64,000 nucleotides of DNA from Bufo bufo (GCF_905171765.1 NC_053391.1:107854644-107918643); one strand, 5' to 3'. Counted from the first letter of the stretch, positions 1 through 12,214 are shown. Notes: generated from the letters alone by a model not told the origin. Program-made: numbers and translations.

Positions 1-16
1 AACTGAGATAAGCAAC

Positions 17-118
17 ACTAGCTGCCCCTAGAGGGAGCATAGGAGCTATTATCCATATATATATATGCAATAATTACACAGCCTCCTAGGCTCCCTCTAG
101 TGGCAGCAGTTGTTAGCT
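17..118. repeat. Short palindromic repeat
   Basis: Two arms of about 27 bp face each other (about 18-45 and 82-108) around an AT-rich core with a short TA run. Each arm carries a CCCTAGAGGGAGC-like motif, read in opposite directions. This looks like a small foldback element. No target duplication was clear, so its class is open. Confidence 0.5.
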
Positions 119-120
119 AG

Positions 121-1080
121 GATTTTACAATTTAAAGCTATGTGTATGCAAGGGATTTGGAGCTCTTTATCAGACAGAACAATGTTCTGACCACTAAAAA
201 AAATATATAGAGATGTGTCTTTTTTTAACTATGCTCTTGGTTAGAAATATCCTGAGATTAGTGGTGTGAGCTGGCCAGGTTTAAAACACTTATACATTAC
301 TCACAATGCCCATGTTATTTCTTCAAAAATAGTCATCTCGTGCCATTCATCTCCAGATACTGTACATGTATCTCAAACCAAGAGAAAAGGACACATCTGT
401 ACTAAGAAATGAATGAGCGCTAAACGTTGGACCTGGGCAGCTGGACATTGCGCTAGACCCCACCTGCACCATCACAGATGTATTCAAATTTTTTTGTAGG
501 TTTAATTATTATGCACCTTCCACAATGCAGGCTTTGCATCAACCCATGAATCCAGTAATAATCTATTAATAAACTCGTTCTGAAATCTAATTTTTGTATA
601 CTGCTGCTTCAGCAGAATAAACCATTGTGTCTCTATGAAACAAGTGGTGATTTTAACTTCATAAGCATATGCCAGGTTGCCTCCTCTTATTGTCTGCGTC
701 TTCCCATTTACCCTCAAATATGTAGCTGTTAGCAAAACTCATTTTGCCAATGCAGCAGAGTTCGGTATGTCATAGAGTGCAACTTTTTATATATTCATTA
801 TTCGAGGATTTACGAATTCAGCTCTGCTACATCTATAGATAAGTAAAGATAGTGTTTATTTGACACACTGTTAGATACATCAGCATCTTGAAAATTCTCA
901 GGAAGCATTAGCTCCTGTTCATGGAGTACCATATCTCCATATAATCCTCTGCAGCAAGGATAAGACATTATTTTTACCACACCAACCAATGATTAGAAAC
1001 AGAGCAAATAAAACCCCATTCCCGTCAAACAAGCCACAGCAACAATGCCGCTCTTCTCTTACACATTAATGTCATTACTA
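121..1080. other. No recognised feature
   Basis: AT-rich noncoding sequence. The one minus-strand reading frame of 77 codons (502-735) has no recognisable domain and no splice context that I trust. I see no repeat arms here. Confidence 0.5.
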
Positions 1081-1081
1081 G

Positions 1082-1690
1082 TGTTGTTCGAGCACCAAAG
1101 TGCTCGGGAGCTCGAGTAGAACACCTCGGGATACTCGGGTGCTCTACCGAGCACCCAGGCACAATGGAAGTCAATGGGAGAACCAGAGCATTATATCAGG
1201 CACCCCCTGCTCTGAAGAGGGGAGGGTGTCTGGTTCACAGGAAAAAGTCAGAAATTGATGGAAACACCACTGAAATGGTTCGGGAACAGCATGGGGAGGA
1301 TGTCTGGATGCATCTTGGACTCCCAGGTCACAGCTGGGAACGATGTTGTCCGAGTAGTACGCCACTTTTACAGACTGACAATAATACGCACAAAACCGAA
1401 GATAAGATCGATTTTAGAGGAAAAATTGTTAGGAAACATTCTTTCCTGTATTTACTTGTATATAAAGTGCAAGTGCTGCCAAAATTTACAAGGAAGAGGC
1501 ACTCCGATACAACCTGTATATCACATAAAGGAGGGCCTCAATAACATTGTGGTACAATTGTTCAGGTAGTGGGACTCCTACACTCATAAAGCCTATGCAC
1601 TAAGTGAAAGGGCTGCCAAAAATTACAAGGAACCGGCACTACAATACACCCTTTATTACACATAAAGGAGGGCATCATACACACCCTTGA
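1082..1690. repeat. GAGCAC-rich repeat fragment with a two-copy direct repeat
   Basis: The start is dense in GAGCAC/GTGCTC words (1088-1160), some in inverted orientation, as at one end of a nonautonomous element. Further in, a block containing the word CTGCCAAAA and ending in CACATAAAGGAGGGC occurs twice (about 1472-1540 and 1610-1672), a period of roughly 138 bp. The overlapping plus-strand frames (1164-1569) look like chance. No matching right end was found. Confidence 0.4.
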
Positions 1691-1699
1691 AAAATTATG

Positions 1700-2705
1700 A
1701 TTGATGGCCTGCTGGTGACCCTCAAAAACTATTGGAGCAAGAGCCTGCTGATTTGACCCTCTAAAACATTAGGGGCGAGTGCCTTCTGCTGATCTGACCT
1801 TCTAAAACATTAGGAGCGAGTGCCTTCTGCAGATCTGACCTTCTAAAACATTAGGGGCGAGGGCCTGCTGCTGATCTGACCTTCTAAAACATTAGGGGCG
1901 AGGGCCTGCTGCTGATCTGACCATCTAAAACATTAGGAACAAGTACCTTCTGCTGATCTGACCTTCTAAAACATTAGGAGCAAGTGCCTTCTGCTGATCT
2001 GACCTTCTAAAACATTAGGAGCAAGTGCCTTCTGCTGATCTGACCTTCTAAAACATTAGGGGCGAGTGCCTTCTGCTGATCTGACCTTCTAAAACATTAG
2101 GAGCGGGTGCCTTCTGCAGATCTGACCTTCTAAAACATTAGGGGTGAGGGCATGCTGCTGAGCTGACCCTCTAAAACATTAGGGGCGAGGGCCTGCTGCT
2201 GATCTGACCTTCTAAAACATTAGGGGCGAGGGCCTGCTGCTGATCTGACCATCTAAAACATTAGGAGCAAGTGCCTTCTGCTGATCTGACCTTCTAAAAC
2301 ATTAGGGGCAAGTGCCTGCTGCTGATCTGACCTTCTAAAACATTAGGGGCGAGGGCATGCTGCTGAGCTGACCCTCTAAAACATTAGGGGCGAGTGCCTG
2401 CTGCTGATCTGACCATCTTAAACATTAGGGGTGAGAGTCTGCTGCTGAGCTGACCATGTAAAACATTAGGGTAGAGGGTCTGCTGCTGAGCTGACCCTGT
2501 AAAACATTAGGGGCAAGTGCCTGCTGCTGATCTGACCATCTAAAACATTAGGGGCGAGGCCTGCTGGTGACCCTCTAAAACATTATGGGCGAGGGCCTAC
2601 AGGTGACCCTCTAAAACATTATGGGTGAGGGCCTGCTGGTGACCCTCAAAAACATTATGGTTGAGGGCCTGCTGCTGAGCTGACCCTCTAAAACATTAGA
2701 AGCGA
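1700..2705. repeat. 41-bp minisatellite, about 24 copies
   Basis: A tandem array of a 41-bp unit with core words CTGATCTGACC and TTCTAAAACATTAGG. Copies differ mainly at a few sites (GGGGCGAG/GGAGCAAG, CCTTCTG/CCTGCTG), and the last copies near 2560-2650 are shorter. The array abuts the decayed minus-strand reading frame at 2688-3362, whose stop codon lies in the outermost repeat unit. Confidence 0.9.
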
Positions 2706-3362
2706 GGGCAGCCTAATAAGCATGTTGATATGATGGAGGAGGAGGACGGGAAAAGGGAGATTGAACCATATACCCTTTTTAGTGGTGGAAGGGGTGCATG
2801 GGACAACCTCAATTATTGACAACTGTGTCTCATCCTCATCATCCACCTTGTGAAACACTAACTGCCGTTCCCCACCGTCATCTTCTTCTGACTGTGGATG
2901 CTCAAGAGTTTGAGAATCAGGGCACAAGATCTCCTCATGTCCCTCTTTAAGAGGCCTTGGCGAGAGGGCCAAATCAAGGAATGACGCTGAAAAGAGCTCC
3001 TCGGAATATCCGAGTGTGGGATCACTTGTTTGCCAAGACTCTCCATGGTGGGAGGAAGTAGGATCAGGGTGAGGATTCTATGGACCAGACTCTAGGCTAC
3101 TGAGACTGGACTTTGTGGAAGACAGGGTGAAGCTAGGTATCGTGGATGAGTGTGTTTCTTGTGCTCTAGCAGCAGGCACAGTTTCACCGCACCCACGGCC
3201 ACGGCCTCTGCGTGCACCATCAGCAGCACGGCCACTTCCCTGTCCCTTACTGCTCGCCTTGCGCATATTAAATGGTATATATGCTTGCAAGTATGTCACA
3301 CATACAGTAGCGCAGGTTTTGTAAAGTACACAGAATGTCACAGGTATTTTTAGGATGTTCAC
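2688..3362 (-). pseudogene. Unrecognised decayed reading frame, one in-frame stop
   Basis: On the minus strand one frame stays open from 3362 to 2688 except for a TAG at 3078-3080. It would give about 225 residues: a basic Gly/Arg-rich N-terminal third (RRGRGRGCGE), a Ser/Thr-rich middle and an acidic stretch (SEEDDGGER, DDEDETQ). The low complexity but consistent composition across the stop suggests it was once translated. I do not recognise the family. Being flanked by a minisatellite and a ~95-bp repeat suggests it belongs to a repeat family rather than a host gene. It could also be a chance open stretch. Confidence 0.35.
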
Positions 3363-3555
3363 ACATTAAACAGGAGATGTAGCACAGATAATGTCACTGT
3401 CCGCAGCGTCTATGAAAAAAGTACACTGAATGTCATAGTTAATTTTTGGATGCGCAAACGTTATACAGGAGGTATAGCGCAAGTAATGTCGCTGTCACCG
3501 TCAGATAATAAAAAATTACACTGAATTAATTGTATACGCAAACATTATACAGGAG
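3326..3555. repeat. ~95-bp tandem repeat, about 2.4 copies
   Basis: Blocks starting GTACAC(A/T)GAATGTCA and carrying an AAACAGGAG or TATACAGGAG word repeat at 3326, 3421 and 3517 (partial). Divergence is moderate. Confidence 0.6.
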
Positions 3556-3975
3556 AATAAAAGACCCTTAAAGGAAGGTTCTCCCTGGGATTGCCAATCA
3601 GCTGTTTCAAGGGGTTGTCCCACGAAAAACATTGTACAGTTTTTAAACCAGCACCTGGATCTGAATTCTTTTATAATTGCATGTAATTAAAAATTTTGCA
3701 TAGGCACTGAGTTATTCAACAAAATGTATCTTTTTGCTTTTTTTTACCTATTTCTATGTCCTACTCACTGAGATGGCCGCACATGCTCAGTTTCAATTGC
3801 CCCCTGAGCTGTGATAGGGAGAGCAGAGACACACACCCTTAGCTGAAGCAGAAAATACTCTCCCCTTAAGCTCTCAGCTTGATATAAATCTAGCAAAGCA
3901 ATGAATGGGGAGATCTCTGGATCCATGTGAGGTACAGGGCTGGTTCCAGCTTTATTAGAAAGAGGTTATCATGTA

Positions 3976-5498
3976 CAGTCGTGGCCAAAAGTTTTGAGAA
4001 TAACATAAATATTGGAAATTGGAAAAGTTGCTGCTTAAGTTTTTATAATAGCAATTTGCATATACTCCAGAATGTTATGAAGAGTGATCAGATGAATTGC
4101 ATAGTCCTTCTTTGCCATGAAAATGAACTTAATCCCCAAAAAAACTTTCCACTGCATTTCATTGCTGTCATTAAAGGACCTGCTGAGATCATTTCAGTAA
4201 TCGTCTTGTTAACTCAGGTGAGAATGTTGACGAGCACAAGGCTGGAGATCATTATGTCAGGCTGATTGGGTTAAAATGGCAGACTTGACATGTTAAAAGG
4301 AGGGTGATGCTTGAAATCATTGTTCTTTCATTGTTAACCATGGTGACCTGCAAAGAAACACGTGCAGCCATCATTGAGTTGCATAAAAATGGCTTCACAG
4401 GCAAGGATATTGTGGCTACTAAGATTGCACCTCAATCAACAATTTATAGGATCATCAGAACTTCAAGGAAAGAGGTTCAATTCTTGTTAAGAAGGCTTCA
4501 GGGCGTCCAAGAAAGTCCAGCAAGCGCCAGGATCGTCTCCTAAAGAGGATTCAGCTGCGGGATCGGAGTGCCACCAGTGCAGAGCTTGCTCAGGAATGGC
4601 AGCAGGCAGGTGTGAGCGCATCTGCACGCACAGTGAGGCGAAGACTTTTGGAAGATGGCCTGGTGTCAAGAAGGCCAGCAAAGAAGCCACTTTTCTCCAA
4701 AAAAAAATCAGGGACAGATTGATCTTCTGCAGAAAGAATGGTGAATGGACTGCTGAGGACTGGGGCAAAGTCATATTCTCCGATGAAGCCTCTTTCCGAT
4801 TGTTTGGGGCATCTGGAAAAAGGCTTGTCCAGAGAAGAAAAGGTGAGCGCTACCATCAGTCCTGTGTCATGCCAACAGTAAAGCATCCTGAGACCATTCA
4901 TGTGTGGGGTTGCTTCTCATCCAAGCGAGTGGGCTCACTCACAATTTTGCCCAAAAACACCCTCCAACAGCAACTTCTTCCAACAATCCAACAACAGTTT
5001 GGTGAAAAACAATGCATTAATCAGCACGATGGAGCACCGTGCCATAAGGCAAAAGTGATAACTAAGTGGCTCGGGGACCAAAACGTTGACATTTTGGGTC
5101 CATGGCCTGGAAACTCCCCAGATCTTAATCCCATTGAGAACTTGTGGTCAATCCTCAAGAGGCGGGTGGACAAACAAAAACCCATTAATTCTGACAAACT
5201 CCAAGAAGTGATTATGAAAGAATGGGTTGCTATCAGTCAGGAATTGGCCCAGAAGTTGATTGAGAGCATGCCCAGTCGAATTGCAGAGGTCCTGAAAAAG
5301 AAGGGCCAACACTGCAAATACTGACTCTGCATAAATGTCATGTAATTGTCGATAAAAGCCTTTGAAACGTATGAAGTGCGTGTAATTATATTTCACTACA
5401 TCACAGAAACAACTGAAACAAAGATCTAAAAGCAGTTTAGCAGCAAACTTTGTGAAAACTAATATTTGTGTCATTCTCAAAACTTTTGGCCACGACTG
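3976..5498 (+). mobile_element. Tc1-like element, DD35E type
   Basis: Terminal inverted repeats begin CAGTCGTGGCCAAAAGTTTT and close with the reverse complement at 5479-5498. Each end is flanked by TA (3974-3975, 5499-5500), the duplication expected of Tc1/mariner. The 1523-bp length is normal for the superfamily. It carries a broken transposase gene (4340-5324) on the plus strand and is nested in the TTAA-type element 3610-5552. Confidence 0.93.
4340..5324 (+). pseudogene. Tc1 transposase pseudogene (DD35E)
   Basis: Cut-and-paste transposase related to the IS630-Tc1-mariner group. The N-terminal DNA-binding part reads from 4340. The frame then shifts near 4460-4480, and again near 4700 within a run of eight A's, after which 4596-5324 stays open. 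Catalytic landmarks are visible: SDEASFRLFG (first Asp), QHDGAPCHKAK (second Asp) and [11 protein letters not shown] (Glu). I count 35 residues between the second Asp and the Glu, so it is DD35E. The stretch after LTILPKNT looks shortened relative to family members as I recall them. The two shifts mean it cannot make a working enzyme. Confidence 0.85.
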
Positions 5499-5556
5499 TA
5501 CTATATGATGTCTGATTTTCATTTTTTTTACATTAGTCATGGGATAACCCCTTTAA

Positions 5557-6595
5557 GCTCTGGTGAGCACCACGGCCTCCTCCCATCTTACCAAGAACAG
5601 CGCCGCCCATTGGATAACGTCTGTGCTTGGTATTGCAGCTCAGCCCCATGTGAACGATGAACGTGACAAGACATGGCCCAGGAAGAGACCTAAGGACTCA
5701 AGCAGCACCACAGCCTCTTTAAACAGCTGATCGTGGGGCTGCCAGGAGTCAGACCTAGACAATTGCATATTGATGACCCATCCCTGTGATGGCTAACCTC
5801 TAGCAATCCAGCTGTGTTAAAACTGCAACTCCCAAGATATACACTTGCTTGGCTGCATAGAAATGAATGGAGCATGCTGGGAGACATAGTTTCACCACAG
5901 CTGGAGCGCGGAGGTTAGCCATCACTGATGTCCTATTCTGAGGCTAGGCAATCAATATGAAAATCTTGGAGAACCTCTTTATGGGGGATGAAAATTGTAG
6001 ATATGTTGTATTTTATCATTCATAACCAGAACTAAAGGGTTTTCCAGGTGTAATCACTGTATAAATGGAAAGTTAAAATTCTTCGCCATTTTCAAGATAT
6101 TTGTCGGTGCAGGAGAACACGCATGTTTACATGTAGAGGCTGCAGAACTGCACTGAGCAGTCCTGCTAGAAGCGGATACAACTAAATCTAGACATTGCTC
6201 TGTCAGATAAACAACCTACATTCCAGACTGATACATTGCAACAAACTACCAGGGAGCAGCGGCAGCTTGTAAAGTATTGCCCTGCCTGGATACAGGTGTA
6301 TCACTTCTCAGGACTGAGCAGGACCAGCTACCGTACATGCAGTTTGCAGCTTCTACATACGGTATTCTACTGATTCACTAACATCAGCTGCTGCTTATAG
6401 TAGGAGAAAATGTGGAGGTGGTCATGTATGTGCAGGGCTGTCTCCAGTGAAGATGATCCTCTTATACAGCCTAATCCCGGGCCAATAAAGAGTGCCAATT
6501 GATAATAATAGGTGCTTATTCACAGGGCCTGATGACAAATGAAAAGGGGTCAAACAATCATTATTATGGGATCGTTTGCAGGGCGGTCAGTGGAA
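5557..6595. other. Mostly unassigned, with repeat fragments
   Basis: Apart from the small palindrome at 5788-5924, I see only an AAAGGGTTTTCCAGG-like start near 6034, which resembles one end of the TTAA-type elements without a partner. No coding potential. Confidence 0.4.
5788..5924. repeat. Short palindromic element
   Basis: Ends read ATGGCTAACCTC and GAGGTTAGCCAT, an inverted pair 137 bp apart. The inner arms include CAGCTGTG/CACAGCTG and CAACTCCCAAG/GCTGGGAG. This fits a small MITE. No target duplication could be fixed. Confidence 0.6.
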
Positions 6596-7595
6596 CCTTT
6601 AGGGTGCTGCTACACGCTCAGGTTTTTTGATGCAGTTTTTTAAGCCAAAACTGGGAGTGGATTGAAAATTGGTAGAGAAATTGTATCTGTCATACACAAT
6701 AACTGGCCCATCCTTTAGGAAGACTAATAAAGTAGAAGAATAAAAATAATCTCTCTTTATATACGTAGCTCAACACATTAAGCAGTGATTTGCAATTGGA
6801 AGGGAATGAATAAATCTCAAGCAATCAACATAAATAAACAATGGGACAAAATAAGAGTTGTGTCTACCCATAAGAGCTCACAATCTAAATGGAACTGTAG
6901 GAGTGACACAATGGGCACCTGGTGCTAATTTGATCCAGAGGACCAGCCCATTATTAGGGGAAATGTATATATGCCACAAATTGCGAATCTCCTTTAATCA
7001 TTACCCAATATACATTTCTGTTCGATGGTAAGTTTAACCCAAGTATGCAACCTAGATGTATCTAAAAGCTGCTTTCCAAGATCTGAAAGTATCCCATTCA
7101 TAAGGGAGATGTATCTAGAAGCTGCTGGGTCCCAGTCCAAGATCTGAAAGTAGGCTGCTAACAACTTTGCCCCATTTATAAGAGAGATGTATCTATAAAC
7201 TGCTGGGTCCCAGTCCAAGATCTGAAAGTGGGGTCATATCTACCATGTCCCATTTATAAGGGCGATGTATCTAGAAGCTGCTGGGCCCTAGTCCAAGATC
7301 TGAAAGTAGGCTGCTAACTACTATGTCCCATTTATAAGGGAGATGTATCTAGAAGCTGATGGGCCATAGTCCAAGATCTGAAAGTGGGCTCCTATCTACT
7401 ATGTTCCATTGATAAAGGTGGTTTTCACGAACAACAATTTTGGAAAAAATGCCACCAAAAGCCCAAAGTAGGTCCAGCAGGAAGTCCTTTCTTTTTATTT
7501 CTCATTTATCTAGGATCCACTTCTGGCTTTGGTTAAAAAAAATTACATAATTTTTTTCCAAAAACACTGAGTGAAACCACCCTAACACTAACTGC
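6596..7595. repeat. Possible MITE split into two halves
   Basis: The left half near 6596-6690 contains TTTTTTGATGCAGTTTTTTAAG and AGTGGATT. The right half near 7490-7595 contains GGATCCACTTCTGGCTTTGG and ends in ACCACCCTAAC. Read on opposite strands, the AGTGGATT.../...ATCCACT blocks correspond. The 78-bp array lies between them. This may be one palindromic element expanded internally, or two unrelated fragments. Confidence 0.3.
7054..7425. repeat. 78-bp tandem repeat, about 4.7 copies
   Basis: Units start GAGATGTATCTAGAAGCTGC and contain TCCAAGATCTGAAAGT and CCCATTTATAAG. Starts at 7106, 7184 and 7262 are exactly 78 bp apart. 78 is a multiple of 3, so the minus strand shows a repeated peptide (6994-7218), which I treat as an artefact. 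Confidence 0.85.
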
Positions 7596-7599
7596 TAAC

Positions 7600-8710
7600 C
7601 CCTCTTTCCATTCCTATAGCTTTGCACTTGAGCATGAATGCGCAGCCATCTATTTGTCCGGAAAACTAGGGCCAAGACTTCTTTCTGGAGATCTAGCAGT
7701 CAAACACACGCCATTCAAATTTTTATGACCCTTACACTTTTGCATGAGGCTGTTTCACTGAAAGTTTGCATTGTACCCTAACAGTAAAAAAAAAATGTAA
7801 GAGGAAAGCTTTTCTGGAGTCCATTCTGTTTTTAGATTAAACATTTCACACTAAAACTATTTTGCATATCAAATTGAGTGTGTGTCGGTACAATTTTTAG
7901 ACTTTCGTGCATATATACCCGTACATCACAGCACCTCATACCCATATTGGGGTGCACACCCTTATTTGCCTCCATGTTTTTAGATTAAAAACATCAATAC
8001 AAGTCTGACTATAGCTGCAAGCACCATCATTCCAACCCAAACAGTGGAAGACTTCTATTCTATGGGTAAAGTGGCATTAAAGTTAACTATGATTACGTTA
8101 TGTGCATAAAATAAATTAATCTAGAATTATTGAAAGAAGCCATAGAAACTGATACCAGAACGGAGGCGGCAGGAGAAAGGAGATTATCATAAAACTATTA
8201 TGACAGTTTCTATAGTGTTACAATGAATTCCGGCAGTGCTTTGTATCTTGTTAATAGATTTTTTAAGTATTTTTCACCAGAAAAGTAAAGTGCTACAGTG
8301 TATATAGAAGTAATTCCTCTGTTTGTCTAGTTCCCTAATCCCTTAAACTGAGCAGGAATGTCAAAAGTTAACATTGCCACAACTTCATGCATTTAATGAT
8401 ATTTCAATGGACTGCATGCACGTTTTCAGGGCAAACAATGTTAAAGAAGATCTGCTCCCCAGTCTGTACTAAAACATTGTGTTCTCTGAAGCATTTCTTT
8501 GGAACTCTGTATTGTGTAGTTCTTCTTATGTTCCTCCCAGAAATGCATGCAAGAATAAATTCAGCGATATTCTGTCAAGAGATGTCTACCCCATATGTGC
8601 CTATGCGTGGCCTCCCAGTGGTTGTATTGTGGATTCCAGTGTGACAATGGTTTTCTCGCATGTTGCAAATTCCTACTACAGTAAGGGTGGAATCATTAAA
8701 GGGTTATGCC
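7600..8710. other. No recognised feature
   Basis: AT-rich sequence with two overlapping plus-strand frames (8387-8718) of ordinary composition and no recognisable domain. No repeat arms seen. Confidence 0.45.
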
Positions 8711-9365
8711 ATGATTAATGTAAAATTTTAAAATCAGACATAATACAGTAAATAATAATCTCTTTCCAACAAAGCTAGAGCCACCCCTGTGCCATGGCGT
8801 TGCTCTGTGCCCTCCGCCATTCTGCTATACATACAGGGAGGGTATAGGTGCAACATCACTCAGTAAGCTTCTGCCTGGGGCCAGCCCCAGACTCCTGTGT
8901 CACATGCTGCAAGATGCAGCCCGGCTGCTAGGGTTAATTCCCCTTTGTTCAGCTATTTGATTAATGAGTTCATCAGCCCTCCTACAGTATAACTGCTGCA
9001 CTGTTTTTCCACCCCTTGCCTGAGCAATCCTTTAGATTCCTTTTGGGTCCACTTGCATGATAGGCCTTGCAAAAGAGCTATAATCCATTAGTCTGACTTC
9101 TGCCCTTTTTCTTGGATTCTGCTGCTAACAATCTGTACCTCACATGCATCCAGAAATCTCCCCATTCATTGCTCTAATTGCTCTGCTAGACTCTCTTTAG
9201 GCTGGCAGCTCAAGGAACATGTCCTTTCTCAGTGGCTGTGTCCTTTCTCTTTCCCTTTCTGCTACAGACCTCTTCCTGTAATTGTCACAGTAGATAGAAC
9301 TGGTGGCAGTTGAAGAATGGAATTGAGTATTCATGACCACCTCTGTAGGTGGACATGTCCATTAC
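8711..9365. repeat. Fragmented copy of the repeat also at 3610 and 11776
   Basis: Pieces such as ATCTCTTTCCAACAAAGCTAGAGCC (about 8759-8783) and CTGTACCTCACATGCATCCAG (near 9133) recur at 11804-11850. They also match 3890-3965 on the opposite strand. About 330 bp of unrelated sequence (8790-9115) interrupts this copy. Confidence 0.5.
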
Positions 9366-9788
9366 TATACAGATTAAAAATGGGGGGCACTATAATAAAG
9401 TAAAAAGAGCATCTCACAAATTGAGCATTTTGTAACATAAATTACAAAAGTAACTAGTTTTTTTATGCTGAATTACACTAAAAAAACTTTTTATGGTAGC
9501 ACTATGGTACTATACACAGATAGTGTATAAAGGGATTGTCCAGGACATTTGAAAATCCTTCAAAAGGTCATTTTAAAATAACAAAATAAGTATCATGGAT
9601 TGGCTGCTGCAGTGATGTGCGGTGATCATAATGCCATAACTGCAGGACAACAACAAGGAGCGGCAGAGAGTATTCTGGGGGAGTAGTACTTATTTTGTAC
9701 ATTCCTTTTCTTCTACAAGGCTGTTAAAAGAACTTTACCAATAAAAGATCAGCCAACAGCAGCTTGTTGGTGATTTCCAGGAAGCGAC

Positions 9789-9794
<6 letters not shown>
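9366..9794. other. Unassigned, one lone element end
   Basis: AAAGGGATTGTCCAGG near 9530 resembles the left end of the TTAA-type family, but I see no matching right end. Nothing else is recognisable. Confidence 0.35.

Positions 9795-9838
<44 letters not shown>
9795..9838. repeat. (TA)22 microsatellite
   Basis: An uninterrupted TA dinucleotide run of about 44 bp. It is a likely length-variable site. Confidence 0.95.
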
Positions 9839-9841
<3 letters not shown>

Positions 9842-10017
9842 TCTATACATAATAAAAACAAACTGTGAGAACAGCAACATGCATAATAATAAATAATTCC
9901 TTAAGCTTTTACTGCAGTTCAAATTTACATTCACATTGGCCAAGCATGCATGTTTATATCAATGGGAAGAAGATTAAAAGCAGTTGCCAGAAACTTCTGC
10001 CAGAAGTTTATCCTTTA

Positions 10018-10483
10018 GGGCTCATGCACATGACAGTATTTTGCGTTCAATATACTGGCCGTTTTTTTAGTTCAGTATGCGGTACATATACTGAACCATT
10101 CATTTCAATGGTTCAGCAAAAAGAAAACTGAAGTGTCTCCGTGTGCATTCCATTTCAGTATTTCCGTATTTCCGTACCGTGAAAAGATAGAACATGTGCT
10201 TGGCTCCATTCAAGTCAATGGGTATGCAAAAAAAACGGAACACATACGGAAATGCATCCATATGTCTTCTGTATCCGTTACGTTTTTGCTGAACCATCTA
10301 TTGAAAATGTTATGCCCAGCCCAATTTTTTCTATGTAATTACTGTATACTGTATATGGCATACGGAAAAACGGAACGGAAAAATGGAAACGGAAACACAA
10401 CGGAAACAAAAAACGGAACAATGGATCCGTTAAGAACGGACTGCAAAACACTGGAAAAGCCATACTGTCGTGTGCATGAGCCC
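10018..10483. mobile_element. Palindromic MITE with TTA duplication
   Basis: Ends read GGGCTCATGCACATGAC and GTGTGCATGAGCCC, flanked by TTA at 10015-10017 and 10484-10486. The interior is rich in AACGGA/TCCGTT words on both arms. A 3-bp TWA duplication with GG..CC ends fits the PIF/Harbinger superfamily. There is no coding sequence, so the class is inferred. Confidence 0.8.
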
Positions 10484-10486
10484 TTA

Positions 10487-11775
10487 CAGGAACAAAGGAT
10501 CATGCATGTTGAAATCAACATGTCTAATCTCTCAGTCCTCCCCCACACCAATATCTGCTGTTGGGAGGCAGAAGGGAGGCCTCATACTCATTAGTTCATT
10601 GGGATGCCATTCTTTGAGCAGAACTGTAACCACTCTTAGTTAGTGGCTTCCAGATGTTCCTAGACAGGCTACATAATCCGTAGACCATCGGAAATCCTTC
10701 AGAATCGAAGCAGCTCCACCACCTTGACTCCAGCTAGGTAGTTCACTTACATGGCGGCAGAGTTTAAAAGGCTTATTTTACAAAATCCTGTTGCGAATAA
10801 GGACCGCTTTACAAAGACCTAATGTAGTGTAACAGCTAGTGGTACTGTAGCTACTGACAAGTTCCTTACAGGTTCCTAACAAATAGTTTTGGGTTCATAG
10901 GGCTCATTTTTGCTGACCGAACCCAAAAGTACGGACGTCACTATCAGCAAATTGGCAAAGATACAAGCTAGATAATGGCGCATAGTCAATTTTCATACAA
11001 TAATTACCACAATATATGTGGAAACTTCCCAACGTAGAGTCAAAATACGAAAAAAAAAAAAAAAATGAAGGCTTGAGTTAAAACACAAGCTGATCCCAAA
11101 GTAATTTATCCATGCCTTTTTGATGACAAGGGGTACAACTGAAGGTTTTAATAATGCACTCCAGAATGACACCCCTGGCCAAGTAAACACTGAGCTCGAT
11201 TTCTCCCAGCTATCTGGAAAGTCTGCATCCAGTTGTTATTGCCGTCAGCGGAACTGAGATTTAAAGGTAAACATTGAGAAGTCTCTAGAGCGTCTCTGGC
11301 ATCTATATACAAAACTTCAACTTAATTGCACACAGGCTCTGTTATTTGCAGAGCTTGGAAATGTATCTGCTAAGCAGTTGGAAACATCTATCATGTCTTG
11401 TTGCTCTAAGAAAGTCATGCATTTAGAGCCTGCCCTTCCCCTCGCTTATGACTTCATACATTTCAGGAAAACAACTGCGAAATAGTGGCATGAATTTTAG
11501 GAAAAGTGATCAGGTTTCTTTATATTTCCCCAAGACTCCTGTCATATGTGTACTAGGCTCCAGGAAGTATAAAACTCTTCCAAGAAAAGCTGGATGAGAT
11601 ATAAGGAATCCAGGGGATCTGAGTATCCCTTGCAAATAATAGTTTGCTAAGGGTTTTGGTGAGTCCTGTTTTCAGGCCTAGATATCTATGGAGTAATGGT
11701 AGTGGGGCCTATCATTCTCTTCCTGGCCAGTGCAAGTTTTCTTTATAACACAGTCCATCTCATTACTCAGATATT
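10487..11775. other. No recognised feature
   Basis: Ordinary noncoding sequence with a poly-A tract near 11050. No frame with recognisable content and no paired repeat ends. Confidence 0.45.
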
Positions 11776-12214
11776 ATGGGGGTTATCATATAGTTCATGA
11801 CAATCTCTTTCTAACAAAGCTAGAACCAGCTCTGTACCTCACATGGATCCAGAGATCTCCACATTCGTTGCTCTCCTAGATTTATATCAAGCTGGCAGCT
11901 CAAGGGGAGTGTCTTTTCTGCTGCAGCTAAGGGGGCGTGTCCATGCTCGCCCTATCACAGCTCAGGAGGTGTGTCCATGCTCTCCCGATCACAGCTCAGG
12001 AGGCAGTTCAAAGATGAAACTGAGCATGTGCGGCCTTCTCAGTGAGCAGGACAAACAAATAAGAAAAAGAACAAACAGCAGGTGGTGCTATACAGATATA
12101 GTTTATTGAATAAGTCATTAGCTAATCTAAATTTTTCTTTACATGCAGTTACAAAAGAATTCAGATGCAGGGCTGGCTTAAAAAATGTGAAATATTTTTC
12201 ATGGGACAACCCCT
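11776..12214. mobile_element. TTAA-type nonautonomous element
   Basis: The left end near 11776 reads GGGGGTTATC and the right end reads GGGACAACCCC with TTAA at 12215-12218. Its interior (CTCACATGGATCCAGAGATCTCC) matches 3905-3940 in inverted orientation, so both are copies of one family. The left boundary is approximate. Confidence 0.6.

Larger units (their letters stand above)
3610..5552. mobile_element. TTAA-type nonautonomous element split by a Tc1 copy
   Basis: The left end reads AGGGGTTGTCCCACG and the right end reads TGGGATAACCCCT followed by TTAA (5553-5556). The left flank is TTCA, one change from TTAA. These ends match other TTAA-flanked elements here (12214, 24647, 37215, 49859). 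The interior (3760-3960) is inverted relative to 11830-12100. TTAA duplications with such ends fit Kolobok or piggyBac-like MITEs; I cannot separate the two without coding sequence. The Tc1 element at 3976-5498 sits inside. Confidence 0.65.

Noticed and set aside
1700..2705. Regular direct repeats that could suggest a CRISPR array
   Set aside because: Units are contiguous without unique spacers, diverge gradually, and the setting is a vertebrate genome.
6994..7218. Minus-strand frame with a repeated WDPA motif
   Set aside because: It is the translation of a 78-bp tandem repeat, whose period happens to be a multiple of three.
8387..8718. Two overlapping plus-strand frames of 79-85 codons
   Set aside because: They use different phases of the same sequence with no domain and no repeat-family link.
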